Below are positions 8,513 to 16,827 of a stretch of DNA of 64,000 nt, in pieces (position 1 is the first letter of the stretch; the number at the start of each line of letters is the position of its first letter). The notes beneath the pieces are model-generated. The model made no database searches, had not been told where the DNA came from, and was given only the letters and a program-made list of their open reading frames with translations. The position numbers and the translations under genes are program-made. Source of the stretch: Neomegalonema sp. GTDB taxonomy: Bacteria > Pseudomonadota > Alphaproteobacteria > Rhodobacterales > Rhodobacteraceae. The DNA is taken from NCBI RefSeq assembly GCF_028688855.1, contig NZ_JAQTXI010000002.1, positions 62,001 through 126,000 on the forward strand. Direction: 5' to 3'.

Positions 8513-9748
8513 TCAGCGCCCGCGCAAAAACCCCTTCAGGAAGGCGGCGGCGTCGAAATTCTCCGCGCCGCCGCCGTAGATCGCCCGGTCGAGGCTCTCC
8601 AGACGCGCCAGACGCGCCGGACTCCGGGCCTCGCGCGCCGAGAGCCAGGCCTCCGCCGCGCCGCGCAAGGCCAGAAGATCGCCGCCGCGCGCCGCCGCCC
8701 TGAGCCGCAGCAAAGGCCCCGGCGCGAGCCTCCGGCGCAGCCGCGTCCAGGCCGCACCCAGAGCCCCCGCCTGCTCCGGGGCGTAGCTCCGCGCCAGAAG
8801 CGCCAGGCCTCCGCCCATGCCGAGCAGCAAGGCCAGAACCGTCCCCCGGCGACTGGCCGGCGAAGTCTCCCCGCCCTGGATCTGCGAGCTGGCGAAGCTG
8901 GCGTAGCCGATGGGCATGGCGGGAATCTCGATGCGGTCCATCTCGCGGGTCAGGGTGTTGAAGAAGGGAATGGGAATCGCCTTGATCACGCCGGGCTCGC
9001 CGGTTTCAGGACGAAAACTCCAGCGCCAGACCACCGTCGAGATCGGGCCTTCCGGCGTGCGCTCAAGGCGGCGCTCGGTGGGCGTGGTGAAGGTGATGAG
9101 CCATTCCTCGTCGATGGCCGGACGCGGCGGCAGCATCTCCGGCAGGACGCCCCAGGCCCGCAAGGTCACGGTGCGGGTCACGGTCTCGCCGTCCTTCAGC
9201 GCGGAGGGATCGGCGCTGAAGCTCTCCTCGGCCTCCACCCGCGAAGAGGCGAAGCGCCAGGCGGTTTCGCGTTCATAGGGCGTCAGGCCATGCATCCCAT
9301 GGGGGCTGTCGATGGGCTCCTCGGGCATGGGCGAGACCGAAAGCGTCAGAGGCTGGGCCCTGACCTTCATCGGCTGACGATCTCCGGCGGCGGTGATGAT
9401 CGTCAGGTCATGTTCGGCGGGCCCGAAATTCGAGAGGCCGCCATGTTTCGGAAAGATCGCCAGAGGCCGCTCGAAGGTCAGGAAGGAGCGGCCCTCGACG
9501 CGCTCCTCGCGCCAGACGTCCGGACCCAGCTGGATCCAGTCGAAATCCGCCGAGGGCGAGAGGGTCATCTTCTCCAGCGCGATCTTGCGGTCATAGACTC
9601 CGCGCAGGGTGGCGAGCACCATCTCGCCCTGAATGATCGAGGAGGAGGTGGGATGCGGAACGAAGCTCAGGGTCTTTTCGCCGAGGCCCTCCTCGGCCCG
9701 AGCGGCGGAGACGAAGAGCGCCAGGAAGAGAACAGCGCGCCTCACCAT
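8513..9748 (-). CDS. BatD-like membrane protein, last gene of xox-side MoxR/VWA operon
   Basis: A 411-residue protein with an N-terminal signal peptide (cleavage near AARAEE), a large predicted periplasmic beta-rich region and a transmembrane segment around residues 303-319 (LALLLGMGGGLALLA), followed by a short cytoplasmic helical tail. This is the layout of BatD. It is the counterpart of the 542-residue protein at 58905-60533 but about 130 residues shorter. In mxa operons the equivalent membrane component helps mature methanol dehydrogenase. It overlaps the preceding TPR gene by seven bases. The exact equivalence to a named mxa gene is uncertain. Confidence 0.6.
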   Translation of the reverse strand: MVRRAVLFLALFVSAARAEEGLGEKTLSFVPHPTSSSIIQGEMVLATLRGVYDRKIALEKMTLSPSADFDWIQLGPDVWREERVEGRSFLTFERPLAIFPKHGGLSNFGPAEHDLTIITAAGDRQPMKVRAQPLTLSVSPMPEEPIDSPHGMHGLTPYERETAWRFASSRVEAEESFSADPSALKDGETVTRTVTLRAWGVLPEMLPPRPAIDEEWLITFTTPTERRLERTPEGPISTVVWRWSFRPETGEPGVIKAIPIPFFNTLTREMDRIEIPAMPIGYASFASSQIQGGETSPASRRGTVLALLLGMGGGLALLARSYAPEQAGALGAAWTRLRRRLAPGPLLRLRAAARGGDLLALRGAAEAWLSAREARSPARLARLESLDRAIYGGGAENFDAAAFLKGFLRGR

Positions 9749-10341
9749 GGATCGCCTCCTTCATGGGGCACGAAGCCCAGAGAAATCCGGCGCTGGTTCT
9801 CGTCGGCCAGACGCAGACGCAGGAACTCGCCCGGATCATCGGCGAGGCCGTCCAGCCAGGCGTCGTCCGCGACGCGGCCGCCCTCGTCCAGAGGCTTGCG
9901 CAGATGCGAAAAGCTCTCGACCGGAGGCCCCGAGGGCTGCGCCACCTTCACCGCGATGCGTCCCTTGCCGTCGCTCTCGCCGACCACGACCGGAGCGTGA
10001 CGCGAAACCACCGCGCGATTGTCGCGGGCCTGGGCGTCCACGGGATTGGCGAAGAGCACCGCGTCGAAATAGGCCACCGACAGCGCGTAACGCCCCGTCG
10101 CGGCCAGAGAGAGCCCCCGGTTGTAGGTCGAGCTGCGCCCGGCCTCCGCGAAGGCGCGATCGGCGGCGGCGTAGTCTCCCGCCTGATAGAGCGCCGCGCC
10201 GCGCGTCGCCGGATCGGAGATCAGCTTCGCCGCCAAACCCGGCGCCCCGAGGACCAGAGCCAGCTTTCCGGCGCCCGCCGCGCCGCCCGCCGCCAGAGCC
10301 GCCGTCCCCGCCAGAGCCAGCCAGAGCCGCAAACGCCTCAT
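9742..10341 (-). CDS. TPR protein, MxaK/BatC-like
   Basis: A 199-residue protein with an N-terminal membrane anchor or signal and a TPR-like helical repeat region (about residues 45-100, containing YQAGDYAAADRAF and LAATGRYALSVAYF). It ends with a WLDGLADDPGEFL block and a terminal tryptophan. The larger paralogue at 58036-58911 ends the same way (WLQRITDDPAQFL, final W) but has an extra acidic low-complexity region. In mxa operons a small protein in this position (MxaK) is required for active methanol dehydrogenase. Four-base overlap with the VWA gene upstream indicates coupling. Confidence 0.62.
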   Translation of the reverse strand: MRRLRLWLALAGTAALAAGGAAGAGKLALVLGAPGLAAKLISDPATRGAALYQAGDYAAADRAFAEAGRSSTYNRGLSLAATGRYALSVAYFDAVLFANPVDAQARDNRAVVSRHAPVVVGESDGKGRIAVKVAQPSGPPVESFSHLRKPLDEGGRVADDAWLDGLADDPGEFLRLRLADENQRRISLGFVPHEGGDPW

Positions 10342-11300
10342 GACGCGTCCCTCCCCCTGCGGATCGGAGCCTCGCGCCGGAAGAGGATCAGCGCGAAAGG
10401 CAGAGCCGCCAGCAGAATCCAGCGCCCGAAATCCTCGAAGGCCTGAGGCGCCAGCGGACTCCGCGCCAGGACGCCCCGTCGCGCCCGGGAAATCGCCTCC
10501 ATCGCGGCGCCGGGATCGCGCGCCGGAGCGAAGCCGCCGCCGCCCGCCGCCGCCAGACGCCGCAAGGCCTCGGGATCGGCGGGGGGCGCGCCTTCGGGCG
10601 GCGGGCGGTCCAGACCCAGAGCCCAGACCCGCGCGCCCTCGGCCTTGAGCCGCGCGGCCTCCTCCTCGGCGTGGAGGCCGATCCCCGCCCCGTCGCTGAT
10701 GAAGACGACGTCCGCGCCCAGAAGTCCCGGACGCGTCGCCGCCCCCGCCTCGCCGAAGAGCGCTCGCGCCTGATTCAACGCGAAATCCGGACGGCTGCCG
10801 GTCACGGGCATGGTGTCGGGGCCCAGAGCGCCGATGAGGGTTTCGAGCGCAGCGGCGTCGGTGGTGGGGGCGCTGGCCAGATAGGCGTCGGCGGCGTAGA
10901 GGATCAGGCCGACAGGGCGGCCCTCGGCGCGGCCGAGGATCCAGGCGGCGGCGGCCTGGGCGTCGGCGAGGTTTTCGCCGCGCGCCACCGAAGGCGAGAG
11001 GTCGAAGGCGATGAGGATCGGGTCCACGCGCTCATAGCTCGTTTCGGACAGCCGCAGCCGCGCCGGACCGCTCAGCGCGAGGGCGGTCAGAGCCGCCGCC
11101 GCGAGAGGCGCCAGAACCGCGAGGTCGCGGCCTCCGGGGGCGAAGCGGCCCATCTCCTGGAGCTTCGCGCGGACCTCCGGCGCGAGGAGGGCGGCCCAGG
11201 CCCCCGCGCGACGCCTGCGCCAGATCCAGAAGCCCGCCGCCGCCAGCAGGGGAATCGCCGCCAGCCACCAGGGCCTCAGCCAGAGAAGATCGCCGGTCAT
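10338..11300 (-). CDS. VWA-domain membrane protein (BatB/MxaL-like)
   Basis: A 320-residue protein: two N-terminal membrane helices (about 8-28 and 58-78), a von Willebrand factor A domain, and a C-terminal membrane helix near residue 300 (WILLAALPFALILFRR). The metal-ion-dependent adhesion site is kept as D100-x-S102-x-S104 (DLSPS) with a later ISDGAG. Such VWA proteins pair with a second VWA protein and a MoxR ATPase in chaperone-like complexes; in mxa operons the pair is MxaC and MxaL, linked to metal insertion into methanol dehydrogenase. ATGA overlaps join it to both neighbours. Confidence 0.72.
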   Translation of the reverse strand: MTGDLLWLRPWWLAAIPLLAAAGFWIWRRRRAGAWAALLAPEVRAKLQEMGRFAPGGRDLAVLAPLAAAALTALALSGPARLRLSETSYERVDPILIAFDLSPSVARGENLADAQAAAAWILGRAEGRPVGLILYAADAYLASAPTTDAAALETLIGALGPDTMPVTGSRPDFALNQARALFGEAGAATRPGLLGADVVFISDGAGIGLHAEEEAARLKAEGARVWALGLDRPPPEGAPPADPEALRRLAAAGGGGFAPARDPGAAMEAISRARRGVLARSPLAPQAFEDFGRWILLAALPFALILFRREAPIRRGRDAS

Positions 11301-12262
11301 CGCCGCGCCTCCCGCAAGATCCCCAGCCCCAGAGCCGCCAGGAAAGCCGCCAGGGCGGGCCAGATCCAGAGCGGCCGCGCCGCCGTCACCGGCGGGCGTC
11401 CGGAGGGATTGGGCTCCAGCCGGTCCAGCTCCTCGGCCATGGCTTCGAGATCCTCCATGCCGCGCACGCGCCAGGTGCGCCCGCCGCTCTCCTCGGCGAT
11501 GAGACGCAGGGCGGCGGAATCCACGGCGTCGCGGGAGGCGGGGCGGGTCTCCAGATCCTCCGGCCCGAGGGCGATGGTGTGGATGCGCACGCCGTGGCTC
11601 GCCGCCAGAGCCGCCACCTGCTCCGCCTCGATGCGACGGCTGGTGTCGCGCCCGTCGGAGAGCAGCACCACGACGCGGCTCGGCGAATCGGAGGCCACCG
11701 CCCGTTTCAGCGCCAGCCCGAGCCCTTCGGAGAGCGCCGTGGCGCGTCCGGCGAAACCGATCTGGGCCTCCTCCACCGCCTGACGCACCGCCGCGAGGTC
11801 ATGGGTCAGAGGCGCCGCCACGAAGGCCCGATCCGCGAAGAGCGTCAGCCCGACGCGGTCTCCGCGCCGCCGCTCGACGAAATTCGCGGCCACGCGCTTG
11901 ACCGCCTCCAGCCGCGAGACGCGTTCGCCGTCGAGGTCGAAATCCTCGATCAGCATGCTGCCGGAGAGATCCAGCGCGAGCATGATGTCGCGGCCCGAGG
12001 CGCTGACGTCGGGCGCCGTCTCCAGACGCTGCGGCCCCGCCAGAGCCAGAACCAGCCCCAGCCACAGCAGGATCCGGAGCGCCAGAGCCCCCCTTCCGCC
12101 CTCGCCCGCCGGACCTGAGGGCCGCGCCGCCGAGGCCAGCCTCTCGGGCAGCTCCAGAGCTCCCGCCGTCGCCGCGCGGGGCGGCGCCCAGCGCCAGACC
12201 GCCCAGGCCAGAGGCGCCAGCAGCAAGGCCCAGGGCGTCGAGAAGGCGAGATCTGCGGTCAT
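11297..12262 (-). CDS. VWA-domain membrane protein (BatA/MxaC-like)
   Basis: A 321-residue BatA-type protein with membrane helices at the N terminus and near residues 60-75, a VWA domain, and a C-terminal helix (WIWPALAAFLAALGLG). The adhesion-site motif is intact: D98, S100 and S102 (DLSGSM), a later threonine in GRATAL, and LSDGRD. It is the first of two consecutive VWA genes, as in mxaC-mxaL and batA-batB. Its closest counterpart in the window is 56118-57101, with a nearly identical layout. It overlaps both neighbours by four bases. Confidence 0.74.
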   Translation of the reverse strand: MTADLAFSTPWALLLAPLAWAVWRWAPPRAATAGALELPERLASAARPSGPAGEGGRGALALRILLWLGLVLALAGPQRLETAPDVSASGRDIMLALDLSGSMLIEDFDLDGERVSRLEAVKRVAANFVERRRGDRVGLTLFADRAFVAAPLTHDLAAVRQAVEEAQIGFAGRATALSEGLGLALKRAVASDSPSRVVVLLSDGRDTSRRIEAEQVAALAASHGVRIHTIALGPEDLETRPASRDAVDSAALRLIAEESGGRTWRVRGMEDLEAMAEELDRLEPNPSGRPPVTAARPLWIWPALAAFLAALGLGILREARR

Positions 12263-12633
12263 GGCGGCGCCTTCTTCCTCAGGGCGCGCAGGGCCGCTTC
12301 GAGACGATCCGCCAGAGCCGCGCGCTCCGAGGCTCCGGCGGGGGCGTAGAGCGCCGCGCGCAGATCCTCGGGCGGCGTCCGGTCGAGGCTGCGGGCGATC
12401 TCCATCAGCCCGAGAATCCGCGTCTCGGCGGGGGCGTCGCGCAGGGCCGCCAGACGATCCTCCAGACGCGCCCGCCGCCTGAGCTTCAGCCAGGGCCGCG
12501 CGATCTCGAAGAGCAGCAGCGCCGCCAGAATCCCCAGTCCGAAGGCCGTGGCGATCTCCGGCCAGCCGAGCCCCGCGAAGGCCTCCGGCAGGCGCGGCGG
12601 ATGCAGGTCGCGGACAGGATCAAGCGGCTCCAT
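12259..12633 (-). CDS. DUF4381-type small membrane protein
   Basis: A 124-residue protein with one transmembrane segment (about residues 29-44, ATAFGLGILAALLLFE) and a charged helical cytoplasmic tail. It matches the small DUF4381 protein that sits between DUF58 and VWA genes in MoxR operons. Its counterpart at 55666-56118 is longer. In mxa operons this slot is occupied by MxaA, but I cannot claim homology to MxaA. It overlaps the DUF58 gene upstream by 14 bases and the VWA gene downstream by 4. Confidence 0.6.
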   Translation of the reverse strand: MEPLDPVRDLHPPRLPEAFAGLGWPEIATAFGLGILAALLLFEIARPWLKLRRRARLEDRLAALRDAPAETRILGLMEIARSLDRTPPEDLRAALYAPAGASERAALADRLEAALRALRKKAPP

Positions 12634-13471
12634 CGGGGCCTCCGATCTCGGAGACTTGCAGCCCCTGGCGCTCCAGAGAGCCTTTCAGCGCGGCCAGACG
12701 CGCCGGAAGCCCGTCGAAGCGCCCGAATCCCGCTTCTCCCGCCTCATCGAGATAAGGCAGCACCCCCGCAGGCGGCGCGCGCTCGAACTCCTCCGTCGCG
12801 AGCAGAACCCGCAAGGGCCCCCGCCGCCGGATCTCGCCGAAGGCCGCGTCGAGGCTCGCGCCGGGGCGGTCGAAGGCGCTGGCGAGCAGCAGGCTCGCGC
12901 CCCGGGGCGCCAGACGCGCCGCCCGCAGAAGATCCGGCGCCAGCTCGCGCGGCTGCGGATCCTCCATGAGCGCCGCCGCCGCCAGAGCCGAAGCATGGGC
13001 CCGCTCCAGGAATCCCGCGACCAGAGCCGCCCCGCGCGCCCGTCCCGCCGGAGCCCGCCAGAGCAGCCCCGCTTCGGTGAGCGCCGCCGCCGCGACCGTT
13101 CCGCCTTCCTCCAGAGCGCGCCAGGCCTCGACCATCAGCGCCTCGGCGGCGGCCACGGAGCGGAAACGCGCCACGCCCCAGAGCATCGGCCGCCGGAAAT
13201 CCGCGATGAGGGTCAGGGCGCGGTCGCGGTCCTCATGGAAGGCGCGGACCTGCGGCGCGCCGCTGCGGGCGGTGGCGGCGGCGTCGATCCAGCGGGGGTC
13301 GTCGCCCTCGACGTAAGGCCGGAGCTCGCGGATCTCGTGGCCCTGTCCGCGCGGACGGGCGGGCGCGCTCCCCGGACGCCGCGCCAGAGCCGGAGCCTCG
13401 CGGCGCCCCGCCAGAGCCCGCCCCCTCAGCGCCATGAGCGCCTCGGCGGAGACCTCAGTAAGGCCGGACAT
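12620..13471 (-). CDS. DUF58 protein (MxaS-like)
   Basis: A 283-residue cytoplasmic DUF58 protein, the partner that regularly follows MoxR. The hallmark is the stretch around residues 53-75, with the E-x-R-x-Y-x-x-G-D-D-P-R-x-I-D pattern (here YVEGDDPRWID). The ATG at 13471 starts inside the end of the moxR gene (17-base overlap); the open frame extends upstream, but only in moxR shadow. In mxa operons the same gene is mxaS. It is about 35 residues shorter than its paralogue at 54696-55649. Confidence 0.75.
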   Translation of the reverse strand: MSGLTEVSAEALMALRGRALAGRREAPALARRPGSAPARPRGQGHEIRELRPYVEGDDPRWIDAAATARSGAPQVRAFHEDRDRALTLIADFRRPMLWGVARFRSVAAAEALMVEAWRALEEGGTVAAAALTEAGLLWRAPAGRARGAALVAGFLERAHASALAAAALMEDPQPRELAPDLLRAARLAPRGASLLLASAFDRPGASLDAAFGEIRRRGPLRVLLATEEFERAPPAGVLPYLDEAGEAGFGRFDGLPARLAALKGSLERQGLQVSEIGGPDGAA

Positions 13472-14465
13472 GGGCCAGCAGCCGCGCGACGATCTCGCGG
13501 GAATCCACCCCCTCCGCGGAGGCGCGCCAGCTCGGGATGAGCCGATGGGCCAGAGCGTCGGGCGCGAGGGCCTCCACATCCTCGGGCAGGGCGTGGGCGC
13601 GGCCATGCAGCAGAGCCCGCGCCCGCGCCGCCGCCGCCAGAGCCAGAGTCCCGCGCGGCGAAACCGCATGGGCGATCAGCCCCTCCAGAGGCCCGCCCTC
13701 GGTTTCGCGGGCGCCCATGGTCAGGCGCACGATGTAATCCTTGAGCGGCGGCGCCAGATGCACGCGAGCCGCCGCCGCTCTGGCCGCGCGGATCTCCCCG
13801 GCGGTCAGACGCAGGGGCGGCGGCGCAGGTTGGTCGGCGCGGGTCTCGGTCTCCACGAGGTCGAGAATCGCCCTTTCGGCCTCGGCGCCGGGCAGACCCA
13901 GCTTCACATGCAGCAAGAAGCGGTCGAGCTGCGCTTCGGGCAGGGGAAAGGTGCCTTCATGCTCGATGGAGTTCTGGGTGGCGGCCACCATGAAGGGATC
14001 GGGCAGGCGCCGCGTGACGCCGCCCGCCGTGACCTGGCTTTCGGCCATGGCCTCCAGCAGGGCGGATTGCGTCTTGGGCGGGGCGCGGTTGATCTCGTCC
14101 ACCAGAAGGAGGGAGTGGAACAAGGGCCCCTGGACGAAGTCGAATTCCTCGCTGGCGCGGCGGAAGACCTGGGCGCCGATCAGATCGGAGGGCATGAGGT
14201 CGGGGGTGCATTGCACGCGGGCGAAGCCTCCGGCCTCTCCCGCCTCCGCGCCCAGATCCAGCCCTTCGGCGAGGCGGCGCACGGCGCGGGTCTTGGCGAG
14301 GCCCGGCGGCCCCTCGATCAGCACATGCCCGCCCGCCAGAAGCGCGATCATCAGGCGCTCGACGAGATGTTCGTGTCCGACGAGGCCTTCGCGAATCCAT
14401 GCGGCCAGCCGCGCCGGAGCCTCGGCGGCGGCGGGCGCCTTCACGGCGTCCGTGGCGGCGTCCAT
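13455..14465 (-). CDS. MoxR-family AAA+ ATPase (MxaR-like), first gene of xox-side operon
   Basis: A 336-residue cytoplasmic MoxR AAA+ ATPase. Walker A is GPPGLAKT at 52-59 and Walker B is LVDEINR at 121-127; the family-typical ATQNSIEHEGTFPLPEAQLDRF region follows. MoxR ATPases act as chaperones with VWA partners, and here the six downstream genes are those partners. In methylotrophs the equivalent (MxaR) belongs to the methanol dehydrogenase maturation operon. It is transcribed divergently from the TPR gene at 14743 across a 277-bp gap in which I see no convincing promoter. Family certain; assignment to methanol dehydrogenase is from context. Confidence 0.85.
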   Translation of the reverse strand: MDAATDAVKAPAAAEAPARLAAWIREGLVGHEHLVERLMIALLAGGHVLIEGPPGLAKTRAVRRLAEGLDLGAEAGEAGGFARVQCTPDLMPSDLIGAQVFRRASEEFDFVQGPLFHSLLLVDEINRAPPKTQSALLEAMAESQVTAGGVTRRLPDPFMVAATQNSIEHEGTFPLPEAQLDRFLLHVKLGLPGAEAERAILDLVETETRADQPAPPPLRLTAGEIRAARAAAARVHLAPPLKDYIVRLTMGARETEGGPLEGLIAHAVSPRGTLALAAAARARALLHGRAHALPEDVEALAPDALAHRLIPSWRASAEGVDSREIVARLLAHVRPY

Positions 14466-14742
14466 GGGGTTCCTCCCGAAATTTCTTCACGACGGGCGTT
14501 CTGCGGCCCTTTGTCCCGGCATCCTGGCGCCGTCCTGCGCCGGGCGCCACCCGCCGCGCGTCCGGGCCGCATCAACCTTAAGAAGGAGACAAGAAAACGG
14601 GCGTCGGAGCCGTTTCTCGCGCCTCCTTGCGCAGGAAAGCGCCGGATTTCCCACAACCGCTAGCGCATCCTTTACGAAGATGAGGCGATTCTGACTCCGC
14701 GCCGAAGATCACGGCCCCGCGACGCGCTGAGGAAGATCGACC

Positions 14743-16482
14743 ATGACCGACAGGAAACCGCCGCGCGGGCGACGCGAAAAACCGAGGGAGACGCTCCGGA
14801 CTCCGGGAAGCGCGAAGCCCCGCGCCGCCCGGACCAGGCCCCGGCGCAAGCGGCGCGACCCGCTGTTCTGGGCGCAGATCGGCGCCGCCTGCGCCTTCGT
14901 CTGCCTCGCTTCGGGCGCGCTGTTTCTGGCGGCGAAGCCGCGCGGCGAGTCGCCTGGGGCGGCGCTCGCGGAGGATCTGGCCACGGGCTCCATTCCCGCC
15001 TCGGCCCCGCGCCTGAGCCTCCGCGCTTCGGAGGAGCTGCTCGGGACGCATTTCGCCGCGATCTCGGGCGGCGCGAATCTCCAGCGCCAGATGCTCGACG
15101 CGCTCCGGACCGAGGCCGAAGGCGGTCAGGACGCCCTGTTGAAGGCGGCGGTCCGCCGCGCCGAGACGGGCGATTTCGCCGCCCTCTCGGCTCTGGCGGA
15201 GGCGGCCTACGAAGCCGCCCCCGAAGACAGCCCCGAATCCCGCGAGGCCGCCCTGATCCTCGGCGCGCTGATCTTCCCCGACGGCGATCCCGAACGCGGC
15301 GCGGCCCTGCTCCAGGAGGCCGCCGAACAGACGGAGGCCGAGGTCTGGCCCTGGCTTCTTCTGGCGCGGGCTCAGGCGCATCTGGGGCGCGGCCCCGAGG
15401 CCCTCGCCGCCCTGACCCGCGCCGAAGAGGCCGCCCGCACCGATTCCGGACGCCTCGCGGCGGTCGAAGGGCGTCTGGGGCTCGGGGCTCTGGCCGGAGA
15501 GCCCGCCGAACTGCGCCTGCTGGCCGGGGAGGCGCTCGACCGCGCCGCCGGAATGGCCGCGCAGAAGCCCGCCGATCCTCAGGCTCAGCGCGGCCTGCTC
15601 CTCGCGACCCTCCGGCTGGGCGACGCCGCCGCCAGAGCCGGAGAAGCCGCCGAAGCCGAAGCCGTCTACGAGCGCGCCCTCAGGCTGGCCCGCAATCTGG
15701 GAGAAGCCCACCCCGCCCATCTCCCGCTTCAGCGCGATCTCGGCCAGGTCCAGACCCGGCTCGGGCGCATGGCGGAGCTGCGGGGCGATCTCGTCGAGGC
15801 CCGCAAGCGCCACGAGGCCCGGGTGACCGTCGCCCGGAGGCTCGCGCAGGCCGCGCCCGACAGCCTGCGGGAAAGGCTGGAGCTGGCCTTCTCCCTGGAG
15901 CTGCTGGCGGATCTGGCGGTGGCGCTGGATTATCCCACCGTGGCGCGTCGGCAATTCGCGGAGGCCGCCGGGATCCTCGAAGACATGGCCGGCGCCGCGC
16001 CCTCCGATTCGGCGCGCAGCCTGAGCGGCCTGCACCGGAAGATCGGGAATCTGGCCCTCGCCGAGGGAGATCTCCCCGAGGCCCGCAGGCGCTTCGAGGC
16101 GGGGCTGGATCTGACGCGGCGTCTGAACGCCGCCGATCCCGATTCGCCTGCGGCTCTGGGCGCCCTCGGCGCCGTGGTGAAGCGGCTGGGCGAACTGGCC
16201 GTGGCCGAAGGCGACCTCTCCGAAGCCGGACGCCGCTTCCGGGAGGGCGTCGATCTGGACGAACGCCTCGCCCGGAGCGGGCCGGAGCGTCAGGACGCCG
16301 CCGTCGAAGCCGTCTCCGGATTGCTGCGCCTCGCCCAGATCGAGCCCGACAAGGCCCGCGGCCATTACCTGCGGGCGCGCGAGATCCTGCGGCCTCTCGC
16401 GGCGCAGAAGCGCCTGTCGCCCCTGCAGGAGCGCAGCCTCGCCGCCATCGAGCGGCTGCTCGCGGGCGGCCCGCCCTCCTGA
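14743..16482 (+). CDS. Membrane-anchored TPR-repeat protein, function unknown
   Basis: A 579-residue protein. A very basic N-terminal tail of about 40 residues precedes one transmembrane helix (about 43-64, FWAQIGAACAFVCLASGALF), so most of the chain is probably periplasmic. The rest is Ala/Leu/Glu-rich helix with several recognisable TPR-like units, for example GDLPEARRRFEAGLDLTRR and GDLSEAGRRFREGVDLDER near residues 440-510. It has no named family that I recognise. It is divergent from the MoxR operon, which itself encodes a TPR protein, so a link is possible but not shown. Confidence 0.7.
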   Translation: MTDRKPPRGRREKPRETLRTPGSAKPRAARTRPRRKRRDPLFWAQIGAACAFVCLASGALFLAAKPRGESPGAALAEDLATGSIPASAPRLSLRASEELLGTHFAAISGGANLQRQMLDALRTEAEGGQDALLKAAVRRAETGDFAALSALAEAAYEAAPEDSPESREAALILGALIFPDGDPERGAALLQEAAEQTEAEVWPWLLLARAQAHLGRGPEALAALTRAEEAARTDSGRLAAVEGRLGLGALAGEPAELRLLAGEALDRAAGMAAQKPADPQAQRGLLLATLRLGDAAARAGEAAEAEAVYERALRLARNLGEAHPAHLPLQRDLGQVQTRLGRMAELRGDLVEARKRHEARVTVARRLAQAAPDSLRERLELAFSLELLADLAVALDYPTVARRQFAEAAGILEDMAGAAPSDSARSLSGLHRKIGNLALAEGDLPEARRRFEAGLDLTRRLNAADPDSPAALGALGAVVKRLGELAVAEGDLSEAGRRFREGVDLDERLARSGPERQDAAVEAVSGLLRLAQIEPDKARGHYLRAREILRPLAAQKRLSPLQERSLAAIERLLAGGPPS

Positions 16483-16610
16483 GGCCGCCCCCCGACCCGA
16501 TTCGGAGCCTCCGCAGGGCGGCCCTGCGCCCGAGAGGCCGCCAGGCGTCTCCGGGAGCCTGAATCGGGCGAAAATCTTTCCTCCAGCCCCCAATAGGCTC
16601 TATGGCGGGC

Positions 16611-16640
16611 TTGACCTCGACCGGACGCGCCGGATGTATA
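16611..16640 (+). promoter_or_regulatory. Candidate sigma-70 promoter upstream of pntA
   Basis: TTGACC (16611-16616) and TGTATA (16635-16640) are separated by 18 bases, in the 345-bp gap (16483-16827) before pntA. This is the best promoter-like match there; the rest of the gap shows no gene that I can support. It would leave a leader of roughly 180 bases. Pattern match only. Confidence 0.4.
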
Positions 16641-16827
16641 GGCGTCATGCGTCCGGCGGCCTCCGCCCTCGTCTTCCCGTCGCGCCCCGGCGCCGGAGCC
16701 TCCTTCGGGGGTCCGGTCCTCCCGCGCGCGCCGGGAGATCGCGGATTCGGGGCGTCGTCTCGTGCGAAAATCGACCTCCGCATCGCGGCGGAGCGACTGG
16801 GGGATCAGAAATGCAGAGGAAGACCTC

